Shown: piece after piece, positions 7,160-14,061 of the stretch
How the letters are laid out: every line of letters begins with the position of its first letter
Numbering within the stretch: the first letter of the stretch is position 1
Assembly: GCA_016929305.1 (NCBI GenBank)
Contig: JAFGJC010000176.1
Coordinates: 1-16,152, forward strand
Direction of reading: 5' to 3'
Length of the DNA stretch: 16,152 nucleotides
Source of the DNA: a candidate division CSSED10-310 bacterium
GTDB lineage: Bacteria > CSSED10-310 > JAFGJC01
Notes under the pieces: model-generated
Seen by the model: the letters and a program-made list of their open reading frames with translations, nothing else
Databases searched by the model: none
Told to the model about the DNA's origin: nothing
Program-made: the position numbers and the translations under genes

Positions 7160-7773
7160 TCTGCACCTCCAGAGATGAAATCGAGTGAGCGTTCAAGATG
7201 TTGTCTGAGCGCTTTTCGAGCATAGAATAATCGTGACATTACTGTGCCTTTGGGAATATTGAGGATCTTAGCAATTTCATTGTAGTCAAAGCCCGCAAAA
7301 TGCTTAAGTTCAATAATTTCCCGATCTTTGGGATCAAGTTTTTCAACCGCCTGACGGACCTTTATTGCGATTTCGTCCCGATGTATTTCACAGTTAAGAT
7401 CATCCGAACTCCGTGAGATACCTTTGAATTTCTGAATCATGTTTCTGAATCTTGTTCGCTTTCTTATATAATCTCGGCATACGTTCGTAAGTATCCTGTA
7501 GAACCAGGGCATAAAGGGAGCATTTAAATCGAAGGTATGTAACGCTCGATACGCTTTGATAAACGCATCCTGAGATAAATCTTTTGCGGTCTCGATATCG
7601 CCAACGATTGATACGGCAATTCGAACAGATTGTGTTCGATACCGCTCAACAATTAAACCAAACGCTTGTCGATTACCCATACGGGTATCCAAAATGCAAT
7701 TGCGAATATCTGTATCATTATTTGTCGTCATTTCGATGTGTGTATCAAGGGTTTCTGCTATCGCTCTGCTCAC
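7156..7773 (-). CDS. ECF-type RNA polymerase sigma-70 factor
   Basis: A 205-residue ECF (group 4) sigma factor. Region 2 spans about residues 35-107 (KDLSQDAFIKAYRAL, then PWFYRILTNVCRDYIRK, which contacts the -10 DNA). Region 4 spans about 140-192 (LDPKDREIIELKHFAGF, helix-turn-helix YNEIAKILNIPKGTVMSRL). The GTG at 7773 is chosen over the ATG at 7794 because AGGAGG (7786-7781) lies exactly 7 nt upstream of the GTG and inside the longer frame, while nothing resembling a ribosome site precedes the ATG. That ribosome site is buried in a 9-bp hairpin. The downstream gene is its cognate anti-sigma factor (4-nt overlap). No classical GGAAC/GTC ECF promoter with proper spacing is visible upstream of the operon, so autoregulation is not evident. 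Confidence 0.92.
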   Translation of the reverse strand: MSRAIAETLDTHIEMTTNNDTDIRNCILDTRMGNRQAFGLIVERYRTQSVRIAVSIVGDIETAKDLSQDAFIKAYRALHTFDLNAPFMPWFYRILTNVCRDYIRKRTRFRNMIQKFKGISRSSDDLNCEIHRDEIAIKVRQAVEKLDPKDREIIELKHFAGFDYNEIAKILNIPKGTVMSRLFYARKALRQHLERSLDFISGGAE

Positions 7774-7780
7774 TGTTAAA

Positions 7781-7809
7781 CCTCCTTCGCTCATTAAATA
7801 CGAAGGAGG
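7781..7809 (-). promoter_or_regulatory. Hairpin occluding the ribosome-binding site of the sigma gene
   Basis: A perfect 9-bp inverted repeat, CCTCCTTCG and CGAAGGAGG, with an 11-nt loop. In the minus-strand mRNA the 3' arm contains the AGGAGG ribosome site of the sigma gene, so the site is fully paired. The 5' arm begins 8 nt after the stop codon of the coiled-coil gene. A ribosome terminating there should cover and open that arm, which would couple sigma translation to the upstream gene. No U-run follows, so it is not a normal intrinsic terminator. A thermosensor is another reading. The structure is seen directly; its role is inferred. Confidence 0.7.
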
Positions 7810-7817
7810 ATGGAATA

Positions 7818-8123
7818 CTATTCATGTTTTTTCCTTATGTCTTTTATCTTCTGTTCCATCTCTGATTCAAGCGCACGGATCTCGCCAGCCAGGGATTCCT
7901 CAATCTGGTTCCGTTTAAGGTGATAATCTGGCGTATTTCCTGTTTTATTGAGTTCACTGAGGTCTTTTTGAAACATTATCTTTCGTTCGGCGATCTTGGC
8001 CATGTACATTTTTCGTAATTCTTCAATGGCAGTTTTTTGTGAATTTGTCAGATCCTTCATCGGATCAGCTTTAGTCACAGATTCGAGAGCCAACTCGTAA
8101 GCACTTTTTAACTTATTACTCAT
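7818..8123 (-). CDS. Small charged coiled-coil protein, first gene of the sigma operon
   Basis: A 101-residue hypothetical protein. It begins MSNKLKSAYELALESV, followed by LTNSQKTAIEELRKMY and then long charged helices (residues 25-60 and 68-100, rich in Glu, Lys, Arg with hydrophobic spacing) predicted to form a coiled coil. There is no signal peptide, membrane segment or cysteine. I do not know a function for it. The ATG at 8123 is chosen over the one at 8150 because AGGAGG (8134-8129) stands 5 nt upstream. It is first in the operon with the ECF sigma, anti-sigma and YbjQ-family genes, and its stop codon lies 8 nt before the hairpin that hides the sigma ribosome site. Its translation may therefore set sigma expression. 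A helical partner or chaperone role is possible but unsupported. Confidence 0.75.
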   Translation of the reverse strand: MSNKLKSAYELALESVTKADPMKDLTNSQKTAIEELRKMYMAKIAERKIMFQKDLSELNKTGNTPDYHLKRNQIEESLAGEIRALESEMEQKIKDIRKKHE

Positions 8124-8148
8124 ATAAACCTCCTCATATTGAAAACTC

Positions 8149-8184
8149 ATAATTTATTACATAGCATTGAAAATATTAAATCAA
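8149..8184 (-). promoter_or_regulatory. Candidate housekeeping promoter of the coiled-coil/sigma operon
   Basis: On the minus strand TTGATT (8184-8179, four of six consensus bases) and TGTAAT (8161-8156, five of six) are separated by 17 bases. Transcription would start near 8149, giving a leader of about 25 nt that holds the AGGAGG of the first gene. If right, the sigma operon is read by the main sigma factor and not only by its own product. Confidence 0.45.
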
Positions 8185-8232
8185 GGGTGCTTTTTGGAAC
8201 AAAGATTATTAAACTGAATATGGGGGATAAAA

Positions 8233-8880
8233 GTGAATAGCCAAACACCCATCGAAACGAAAATAAAACGCAGTAAAATCAGAACGAATCTTGTGCGCGG
8301 AATCGCTGTGCTGTTTCCAGTTTATTTGACGTATTTAATGATTCCTTTTTTAATCGCTTTTTTTTCAAAACCTTTAACACCTGCTTTTAAACAAATTTTT
8401 CTACGATTACAGATCGATGCACCTCAACCGGTCATAGATACTATTGTCATTTTATCATCTCTGCTTGTTACGATGCTGTTGCTGTTTTTCACCGGTATGA
8501 TCGCGCAACGGGTAATCGGACGTAAAACGGTAGATTTCTTAGAAAGAATGTTGAACAAACTTCCGATAGTGCGAACAATCTACAAAGCTTTTCGTGAAAT
8601 AACCAAGATCATGACCGGTGAATCTGTTCAAGCATATGAAAAGGTCGTTTATATCAATCTACCCGACGGAATGGGGAAAGTACTCGGTTTTATCACGGGA
8701 ACAATCAAAGTGGAAAACAACGAAATGCTTCATACTGTTTTTGTTCCGACTGCACCCAATATCACCAGCGGATTTCTGCTTTTAATGAAACCGGAACAAT
8801 TGCGATCAGCACAAATTTCTCCCGAAGAGGGAATTCGATTAGTGTTGTCTGCAGGAGTACTAACTAACGATGAAAAATAA
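8233..8880 (+). CDS. DUF502 family membrane protein
   Basis: A 215-residue inner-membrane protein of the DUF502 family. Two membrane segments lie at about 20-44 and 66-91. The diagnostic parts follow: KLPIVRTIYKAFREITK (109-125), VVYINLPDGMGKVLGFITGT (138-157), then VFVPTAPNITSGFLL (169-183) and a closing LVLSAGV. Bacterial and plant members are known, but no biochemical activity is established. Translation starts at GTG 8233, with GGGGG at 8222-8226 as ribosome site. It is the first of four packed plus-strand genes; the next one overlaps its end by 11 nt, so the two are probably translated together. It is divergent from the coiled-coil/sigma operon. I see no strong promoter for it on this strand. 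Confidence 0.87.
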   Translation: MNSQTPIETKIKRSKIRTNLVRGIAVLFPVYLTYLMIPFLIAFFSKPLTPAFKQIFLRLQIDAPQPVIDTIVILSSLLVTMLLLFFTGMIAQRVIGRKTVDFLERMLNKLPIVRTIYKAFREITKIMTGESVQAYEKVVYINLPDGMGKVLGFITGTIKVENNEMLHTVFVPTAPNITSGFLLLMKPEQLRSAQISPEEGIRLVLSAGVLTNDEK

Positions 8881-9835
8881 AAGGTCTCTGATCAAGATTT
8901 TCTGTTGTTTTTGCGCGGCAATTTCCGTCACATTTTTACTTATTGCTGTTCCTTATTTCCTGAAATGGGATACTACATATATCCCAATAACAGGAGAAGG
9001 TGAAAGAAATCAGCGTGAAAATTGCCGTCTTTTCGCAGCAACAGTCCGCCCTTCGGAATCAAATGTTTTCATCCATGAAGCATTAAATAGATTTTCCTAT
9101 CCCACCTATCAGCAGAGAAATGGATGGTCCATCGCTGTGTACAGCGAATATTACAATAATGGCATGATCAGTACGCCGCATCATCCGATGATAATTCGTT
9201 CTGAAAAGAATCTTACTGAGGATCGCTATATTTATAAAGCAGTGACGGAATTGGTCCTTCGTTTAAAACCGCAGGTCGTTGTAGCTCACCAACGCAATGC
9301 ATCTTCCGGTTGCAGTCAAATGGCCAATCCGCATCCATTTTATCAGGAGTTGAATGGAAAACATTATGTATTCATCCACAACGGCGGTGTCTGGGGATCT
9401 GATCTTGATTTTTTAATCCGGGAATTAATAGGGAATTACGGATCACCTAAAAGTTGCCCGGATGACCCCATAGATAGTGAATACTTGTTTCTTTATCTGC
9501 TGAAAATTATTGATAAAAATCATGAAACACCTTTGGATGCAAGTATCATTTGGGGGAAAACATTACTTAGCCATTTTACCAATCAATGGAACGGATTGAA
9601 TTTTATTTTAAGTGACGGTGAAACAGTATGGACGTGTCGTTGTTCCTTTAACAACAACAGCTTTCCTTTAAACTATACGACATTGGGACATTCCGGTGGA
9701 TATGCCATATCGACGGAACCGCTTGATTATAACTGGACACCTATGGAAAACTTTACTGTCACTGAGTTTAAAGTTGGCAGTTACCCGCAGATATGTAAGT
9801 TCTGGATGCCAGAACTCCAGGAAGACGGCTTTTGA
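8870..9835 (+). CDS. Class II glutamine-amidotransferase-like protein with N-terminal membrane/signal segment
   Basis: A 321-residue protein with the Ntn-type class II amidotransferase fold. Visible family motifs are CRLFAATV (C52-V59), NGWSIAVYSE (84-93), AHQRNASSGC (139-148), NPHPF (153-157), HNGGVWG (170-176), an acidic D-S-E (202-204) and a late YAISTEPLD (278-286). In soluble YafJ- or GlmS-like enzymes the catalytic cysteine is residue 2 and becomes N-terminal after Met removal. Here the equivalent C52 follows a hydrophobic segment (about residues 8-31, itself Cys-rich) and a 20-residue spacer. The domain is therefore predicted outside the cytoplasm, and it would need proteolytic cleavage before C52 to be active. 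The partner synthase domain of true amidotransferases is absent. Overlaps DUF502 by 11 nt and the YidD lipoprotein by 4 nt. Substrate unknown. Confidence 0.75.
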   Translation: MKNKRSLIKIFCCFCAAISVTFLLIAVPYFLKWDTTYIPITGEGERNQRENCRLFAATVRPSESNVFIHEALNRFSYPTYQQRNGWSIAVYSEYYNNGMISTPHHPMIIRSEKNLTEDRYIYKAVTELVLRLKPQVVVAHQRNASSGCSQMANPHPFYQELNGKHYVFIHNGGVWGSDLDFLIRELIGNYGSPKSCPDDPIDSEYLFLYLLKIIDKNHETPLDASIIWGKTLLSHFTNQWNGLNFILSDGETVWTCRCSFNNNSFPLNYTTLGHSGGYAISTEPLDYNWTPMENFTVTEFKVGSYPQICKFWMPELQEDGF

Positions 9836-10290
9836 AACTTCCGATTCATAGGTTTGAGTTCATTTGTATCGCTCTTTTTATCAGTTTGCTCGGTTGTATT
9901 CCTGTCATCGATATCAATGAATTGGAATCGTCGCCACATCCTGCATATCAGGGGAAAACTGTTGCTGAAGCCTTAAATTCCCCCTTTTCAGAAAAACTCG
10001 GCAATAAAAAGATCGATTCATATCCCGTCTTTCTCGGCCGTTCTTCCATTCAGATGTATCGTCGATTTTTAAGTCCTTCTATCAGCAGTGGTTGTCCTTG
10101 TTATCCTTCATGTTCAAATTATATGGAATTGGCACTTATCAAGTATGGACTTGTTCGGGGTATGATAATCGGTATGGAGCGTCTGCTGAGAGAACCTGGT
10201 GAAATCATGCACGGTACTGTGATCATAACCGATACTGGACCAAAGATTTATGATCCAATCGAAGCCAACACGTATTGGTGGGAAAAATAA
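9832..10290 (+). CDS. Putative lipoprotein with a YidD-like domain
   Basis: A 152-residue protein. Residues 72-120 match YidD (membrane protein insertion efficiency factor): IQMYRRFLSPSIS, then CPCYPSCSNYMELALIKYG and the amphipathic IGMERLLR; YDPIEA (140-145) echoes the family's G-Y-D-P-V end. Ordinary YidD is a short cytoplasmic-side membrane peptide that helps YidC. Here a hydrophobic stretch (10-20) ends in LLGC at 19-22, a plausible lipobox with C22 as the lipidated residue, followed by about 45 residues of linker. That would put the YidD domain in the periplasm. The start is TTG at 9832, overlapping the previous stop (TTGA), with AGGA 9 nt upstream; it is preferred because it yields the lipoprotein signal. 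C88, C90 and C94 could form a disulfide. The gene after it starts 1 nt beyond the stop. Confidence 0.78.
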   Translation: MKLPIHRFEFICIALFISLLGCIPVIDINELESSPHPAYQGKTVAEALNSPFSEKLGNKKIDSYPVFLGRSSIQMYRRFLSPSISSGCPCYPSCSNYMELALIKYGLVRGMIIGMERLLREPGEIMHGTVIITDTGPKIYDPIEANTYWWEK

Positions 10291-10291
10291 A

Positions 10292-11164
10292 GTGAATCGG
10301 TTTCGGATTACTTTTTTCATTTTCCTTATGAATTTTGTTGCAGGAGTGTATGCGGACCCCGAATCACTTTATGGATTCGGCGTTTTTTTGGAATCTGAAG
10401 GAGACTACTTTCGAGCGGTCACTGAATACAAACGCTATTTGTATTTGTACCCAGAGGAACCAAGAATATTTGAATGCCGTTTCCGGATTGGAAGATGTTA
10501 TGTGGAAGAAAACGACTATTTTGAAGCGATGAAACATTTCACAGAACTTATCAATACAGCACCGAATCTGGATTGGGCTCAAATAGCTCGCTATTCATTG
10601 AGTGAGGTGTTTTACCGGCAAAACAGTTACCAGCAATCCTTGCATGAATTGTCTTTGTTAAAACGTGCACATATTAATCATCAACGTGTGTTTTCTATCG
10701 AATATAGTGAAATGTGGTGCCATTTAAGAAAGAAACAGATTGAAGAAGCCGTTAGTGTCATAAGAAACGGAGACTGGTCTCAAGAACTGAATAATGTCAT
10801 GCTTTTAGAAAATAAAATTGAGGAATTAAAACGAATACCGATGAAAAAACCATCCGTAGCCGGATCGCTGTCAGCAATTTTTCCTGGAGCAGGACAACTT
10901 TACTGTGGGCGCATTCGGGATTCGATATCTTCATTCTTAATTAACGGTCTTTTTATTGGAGCGATAATTTATTCGGCAAATGAAAATCATCAGAGTGAGG
11001 CGTTGATTTTGGGTTTTTTCGAAATCAGCTGGTATTCGGCAAACATCTATCATGCCATCAATCTTGCTTATAAAGTTAATGAGAATGCTTACAATCGGCA
11101 TTTGCGTTATTTAGAAAGGACATGGGGAAAACCTTACGATAATTCTGTATGGTTTCCAGATTAA
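10292..11164 (+). CDS. Exported TPR protein with C-terminal PGxGQ membrane domain
   Basis: A 290-residue protein starting at GTG 10292, one base after the YidD-domain gene. This start gives a good Sec signal (residues 1-21, ending VYA before ADPES is read as VYA|D); the longer frame from 10250 would bury it. Residues 25-130 hold about three TPR-like helical repeats (LYGFGVFLESEGDYFRAV and FECRFRIGRCYVEENDY). After a spacer, residues 188-262 contain SLSAIFPGAGQLYCGR (192-207) and two hydrophobic segments (211-228 and 236-258). The PGxGQxYxG signature marks a small membrane domain found in many bacterial envelope proteins (DUF5683/TM2-like). The likely role is an envelope scaffold working with the YidD lipoprotein, inferred from spacing alone. 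No catalytic motif is seen. Confidence 0.78.
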   Translation: MNRFRITFFIFLMNFVAGVYADPESLYGFGVFLESEGDYFRAVTEYKRYLYLYPEEPRIFECRFRIGRCYVEENDYFEAMKHFTELINTAPNLDWAQIARYSLSEVFYRQNSYQQSLHELSLLKRAHINHQRVFSIEYSEMWCHLRKKQIEEAVSVIRNGDWSQELNNVMLLENKIEELKRIPMKKPSVAGSLSAIFPGAGQLYCGRIRDSISSFLINGLFIGAIIYSANENHQSEALILGFFEISWYSANIYHAINLAYKVNENAYNRHLRYLERTWGKPYDNSVWFPD

Positions 11165-11204
11165 CACTTGACCGATGACGCTGCTGCTCATACACTTCTA
11201 ACCC

Positions 11205-12629
11205 ATGGCTCGCGTACTTTTTCTGCAAAATATTTGGACCGAAAATCTTGGTCCGATGTACCTCTCGTCTGCGGTTACTAAGGAGGGTCACGAGTGTAAA
11301 CTGATTATTGAAAGCAATCGAAAAGAAAACCGCGAAATTATCGACTTCAAACCTGATATCATCGCTTTTTCATGTGCAACGGGAACACATCGGTGGGCAC
11401 AAAAAAGAGCCAGTGAGCTGAAATCATTATGCAATGTTCCAATCATTCTGGGTGGATCACATGCAACATATTATCCCGAAGTCATTGAATCGGAGTCTAT
11501 AGATATCATTTGCCGAGGAGAAGGTGAAAAAACCTTTATCGACTTGCTGAACCATATTGATAAAAATGCAGACTATACATCCATTCCAAATTTGTGGATG
11601 AAAATAAACGGACGGATTATAAAAAATGAATTACGGAACCTTATTGAAGATCTGGATTCTCTTCCACCTCCAGATCGAGATTTATATTATCGATATGATT
11701 ATTTAAAAAACAATGAAAACAAATCCTTCATATCCGGAAGAGGATGTCCCTACTCGTGTAGATATTGTTCCATTGCAGGACTTCGTGAAATGTATAAGGG
11801 AAAAGGGTGTTTCGTACGCTTTCATTCACCGGAGCGTGTTATCGAAGATATTGAAACCGTCAGAAAAAAGTATGGCGTGAAAACCGTTATTTTTCAGGAT
11901 GACACATTCATTATTGGAGAAGAACGTCTGTTTAAACTTCTTTCCATGTATGCTCAAAAACTCCGATTACCGTTTGTCTGTCATGTACGGGCAGATGTAC
12001 TGACAACCGATATCGCAAAAGCTCTCAAAGATGCTGGCTGCCATAGTGTTGATTTTGGATTGGAAAGTGGTGATGAAGGCTTGCGGCAACGAGTACTGGG
12101 GAAAAATGTTACCGATGAACACATTATACATGCTGCATCCGTTCTTCATTCCGCTGGAATTCGATTCAGAACTACCAATATGTTTGGACTTCCGGGTGAA
12201 ACGATACAGCAAGCTTGGAAAACGGTAACACTAAATCAGAAAATCTCGACGGATTTCCCCTCTGCATCCGTTTATCAACCTTATCCAAGAACAGCACTCG
12301 GCGATCAGGTAATACGGGAAGGACTTGTCGGTAAAGACTATGGTGTCAATTCAATAGGCACATCATTTTTCCGCAGCAGTATTCTTACTCAAAGTGATCA
12401 ACGGTCCTTTGTCAATTTGCAAAAATTTTTCTGGCCCGCAGTTCGATTTCCAAAATTAAAGCGCCTGATAGCGTTCCTTATAAAACTGCCGCCTAATCCA
12501 ATCTATGAAGCAGTATTTCTGTTTTTTTATGGGATAAATTATGCGTTAAGTGAGAAAATATCACTCAAACGGGTTGTCAACATCGGCATCCATACCGCGC
12601 GATCGCTGTTTTTTAGCAAGACAGGTTGA
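11205..12629 (+). CDS. B12-binding-type radical SAM protein (first of two)
   Basis: A 474-residue radical SAM enzyme. Residues 1-140 form a cobalamin-binding-type Rossmann domain (FLQNIWTENLGPMYLSSAV; PDIIAFSC; IILGGSHATYYPEVI at 80-94; GEGEKTF at 105-111), without the D-x-H-x-x-G lower-ligand motif, as in many class B proteins. The [4Fe-4S] motif C181-PYS-C185-RY-C188 starts the radical SAM domain, which continues with FQDDTF (230-235), DFGLESG (283-289) and FGLPGET (327-333). The C-terminal 90 residues are basic and hydrophobic, suggesting membrane association. Such proteins often methylate or rearrange unactivated carbons in lipids, glycans or natural products. The ATG at 11205 fits the family N-terminus, although no ribosome site is visible before it. 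It follows the TPR gene by 40 nt and precedes its partner by 1 nt. Confidence 0.88.
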   Translation: MARVLFLQNIWTENLGPMYLSSAVTKEGHECKLIIESNRKENREIIDFKPDIIAFSCATGTHRWAQKRASELKSLCNVPIILGGSHATYYPEVIESESIDIICRGEGEKTFIDLLNHIDKNADYTSIPNLWMKINGRIIKNELRNLIEDLDSLPPPDRDLYYRYDYLKNNENKSFISGRGCPYSCRYCSIAGLREMYKGKGCFVRFHSPERVIEDIETVRKKYGVKTVIFQDDTFIIGEERLFKLLSMYAQKLRLPFVCHVRADVLTTDIAKALKDAGCHSVDFGLESGDEGLRQRVLGKNVTDEHIIHAASVLHSAGIRFRTTNMFGLPGETIQQAWKTVTLNQKISTDFPSASVYQPYPRTALGDQVIREGLVGKDYGVNSIGTSFFRSSILTQSDQRSFVNLQKFFWPAVRFPKLKRLIAFLIKLPPNPIYEAVFLFFYGINYALSEKISLKRVVNIGIHTARSLFFSKTG

Positions 12630-12630
12630 T

Positions 12631-14061
12631 ATGACTGAAAAATCATCCATTGTGCTGTTAAATCCTCCCGCTGACGAAATCGTCATAAGAGATAACTATT
12701 GCTCCAAAGTTTCGCAGGCATTTTATATAAATCATCCCATTGACCTGCTCATTCAAAGCGGTTTCTTAAACAAATACTTTAACGTTCACGTCATTGATGC
12801 CATCGTCTCCAAAATGCCGTTTGAAACCTGCTTGAAAAAAATCGCTGAACTGAATCCCAAAGCCGTCTACGCACTCGCCGGCAATGCTTCATGGAATTCA
12901 GACTTACATTTTTTCAAAGTTTTAAAACATCGTTTCCCCAACATTATTCTTGCGGTCAGCGGTGATATATTTCTTGAAAACCCTGAGGATATTTTGAAAG
13001 ATATTCAGGAAATAGATATTGTCATTACAGATTTCACATTGCCAACACTGACTGATTTTTTAAACGGGAACGATACAAATCTCAATCAGGTGCTTTTTCG
13101 CCACAATGCTGAGATTGTAGATCGACGTACAACATACAAAGGTTCGACCGATTTTACTATACCCTGTCCCTTGCACGATCGTTTTGTGAAATATGACTAT
13201 CGTTATCCATTTGTTAAACGCAAACCATTCGCAACCGTAATGACAGAATATGGTTGTCCGTATCATTGTGCTTTCTGTGTCATGGGAACGCTGGGTCATA
13301 AGGTGCGCCCTGTCGATAATGTTGTCGAAGAACTATCATACGTGAGTGATCTGGGTATCAGAGATGTGTTCTTTGTGGATCAATCATTCGGCAATAACCG
13401 GAATCGCACAGCAGAGTTATGCAAATCGATCTATAATCGCTTCCCTTATCTGAGATGGATTTGTTTTTCGCGCGTTGATCTGGTGCATGAAGAGGTTCTT
13501 CGAGAGATGAAGCTTGCTGGTTGCCATACCATTATATTTGGTGTCGAAACAGCAAATGAAATTATGCTCGATAAATATCGAAAAGGATATCACCTTGAGC
13601 AGGTAAAATCCGTTTTTTCACTCATGAAGCGTCTGAAAATACGTTCGGTTGCAACATTTTTACTCGGATTGCCTGGCGAAACCTGGCAATCAGCCTGTGA
13701 AACTATCGAGTTTGCGAAAGTACTGAATTGCGATTTTGCATCCATTAATGTAGCTGTGCCCAGAATGGGAACGGATTTGAGAAAATGGGCTATTGAAAAA
13801 GGATACATCGATCCTGATCATAAGCAGTTTGACCAGAGTGGAACAGAAGTAATCATGGAAACAGAACAACTCAGCCGAGATGAACTGCAAAAGTTGAAAA
13901 GAAAGGCTGTGAGAGACTTATATCTGCGTCCCGGTTATCTTCTTCGAAGACTTTTATCCATCCGATCTGTTTCGGAACTGTCAATCCAATGTCATGAAGG
14001 ATTTAATCTTTTTAAAAAACTATTCTCATACCACCATGACAATTCAAAAAACAAACAATAA
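12631..14061 (+). CDS. Radical SAM protein with degenerate B12-type domain (second of two)
   Basis: A 476-residue radical SAM protein, only distantly like its upstream neighbour. The iron-sulfur motif is C209-PYH-C213-AF-C216. Downstream come FFVDQSFGNN (247-256), IFGVETANE (302-310) and LLGLPGET (344-351), the usual SAM-binding and barrel elements. Residues 5-150 resemble a B12-binding fold (VLLNPPADEIV; NPKAVYALAG), but the GG-x-H and GEGE motifs seen in the first protein are replaced (AVSGDIF; TDFTLPTL), so cobalamin binding is doubtful. The C-terminus (425-476) is basic. ATG 12631 lies one base after the previous stop with CAGG 5 nt upstream; the longer in-frame start at 12550 would sit inside the previous gene. 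The glycosyltransferase gene starts within its 3' end. Substrate unknown; lipid, glycan or secondary-metabolite modification is likeliest. Confidence 0.86.
   Translation: MTEKSSIVLLNPPADEIVIRDNYCSKVSQAFYINHPIDLLIQSGFLNKYFNVHVIDAIVSKMPFETCLKKIAELNPKAVYALAGNASWNSDLHFFKVLKHRFPNIILAVSGDIFLENPEDILKDIQEIDIVITDFTLPTLTDFLNGNDTNLNQVLFRHNAEIVDRRTTYKGSTDFTIPCPLHDRFVKYDYRYPFVKRKPFATVMTEYGCPYHCAFCVMGTLGHKVRPVDNVVEELSYVSDLGIRDVFFVDQSFGNNRNRTAELCKSIYNRFPYLRWICFSRVDLVHEEVLREMKLAGCHTIIFGVETANEIMLDKYRKGYHLEQVKSVFSLMKRLKIRSVATFLLGLPGETWQSACETIEFAKVLNCDFASINVAVPRMGTDLRKWAIEKGYIDPDHKQFDQSGTEVIMETEQLSRDELQKLKRKAVRDLYLRPGYLLRRLLSIRSVSELSIQCHEGFNLFKKLFSYHHDNSKNKQ

Noticed and set aside
7781..7809. The strong hairpin after the coiled-coil gene as an intrinsic terminator
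   Set aside because: Only three U residues follow on the minus strand and the next gene starts at once; its pairing with the sigma ribosome site explains it better.
8196..8222. A GGAAC element upstream of the DUF502 gene as an ECF-sigma promoter
   Set aside because: GGAAC is the ECF -35 consensus, but no GTC/TCTGA-type -10 lies 16-17 nt downstream, and a start there would fall on the ribosome site of the gene.
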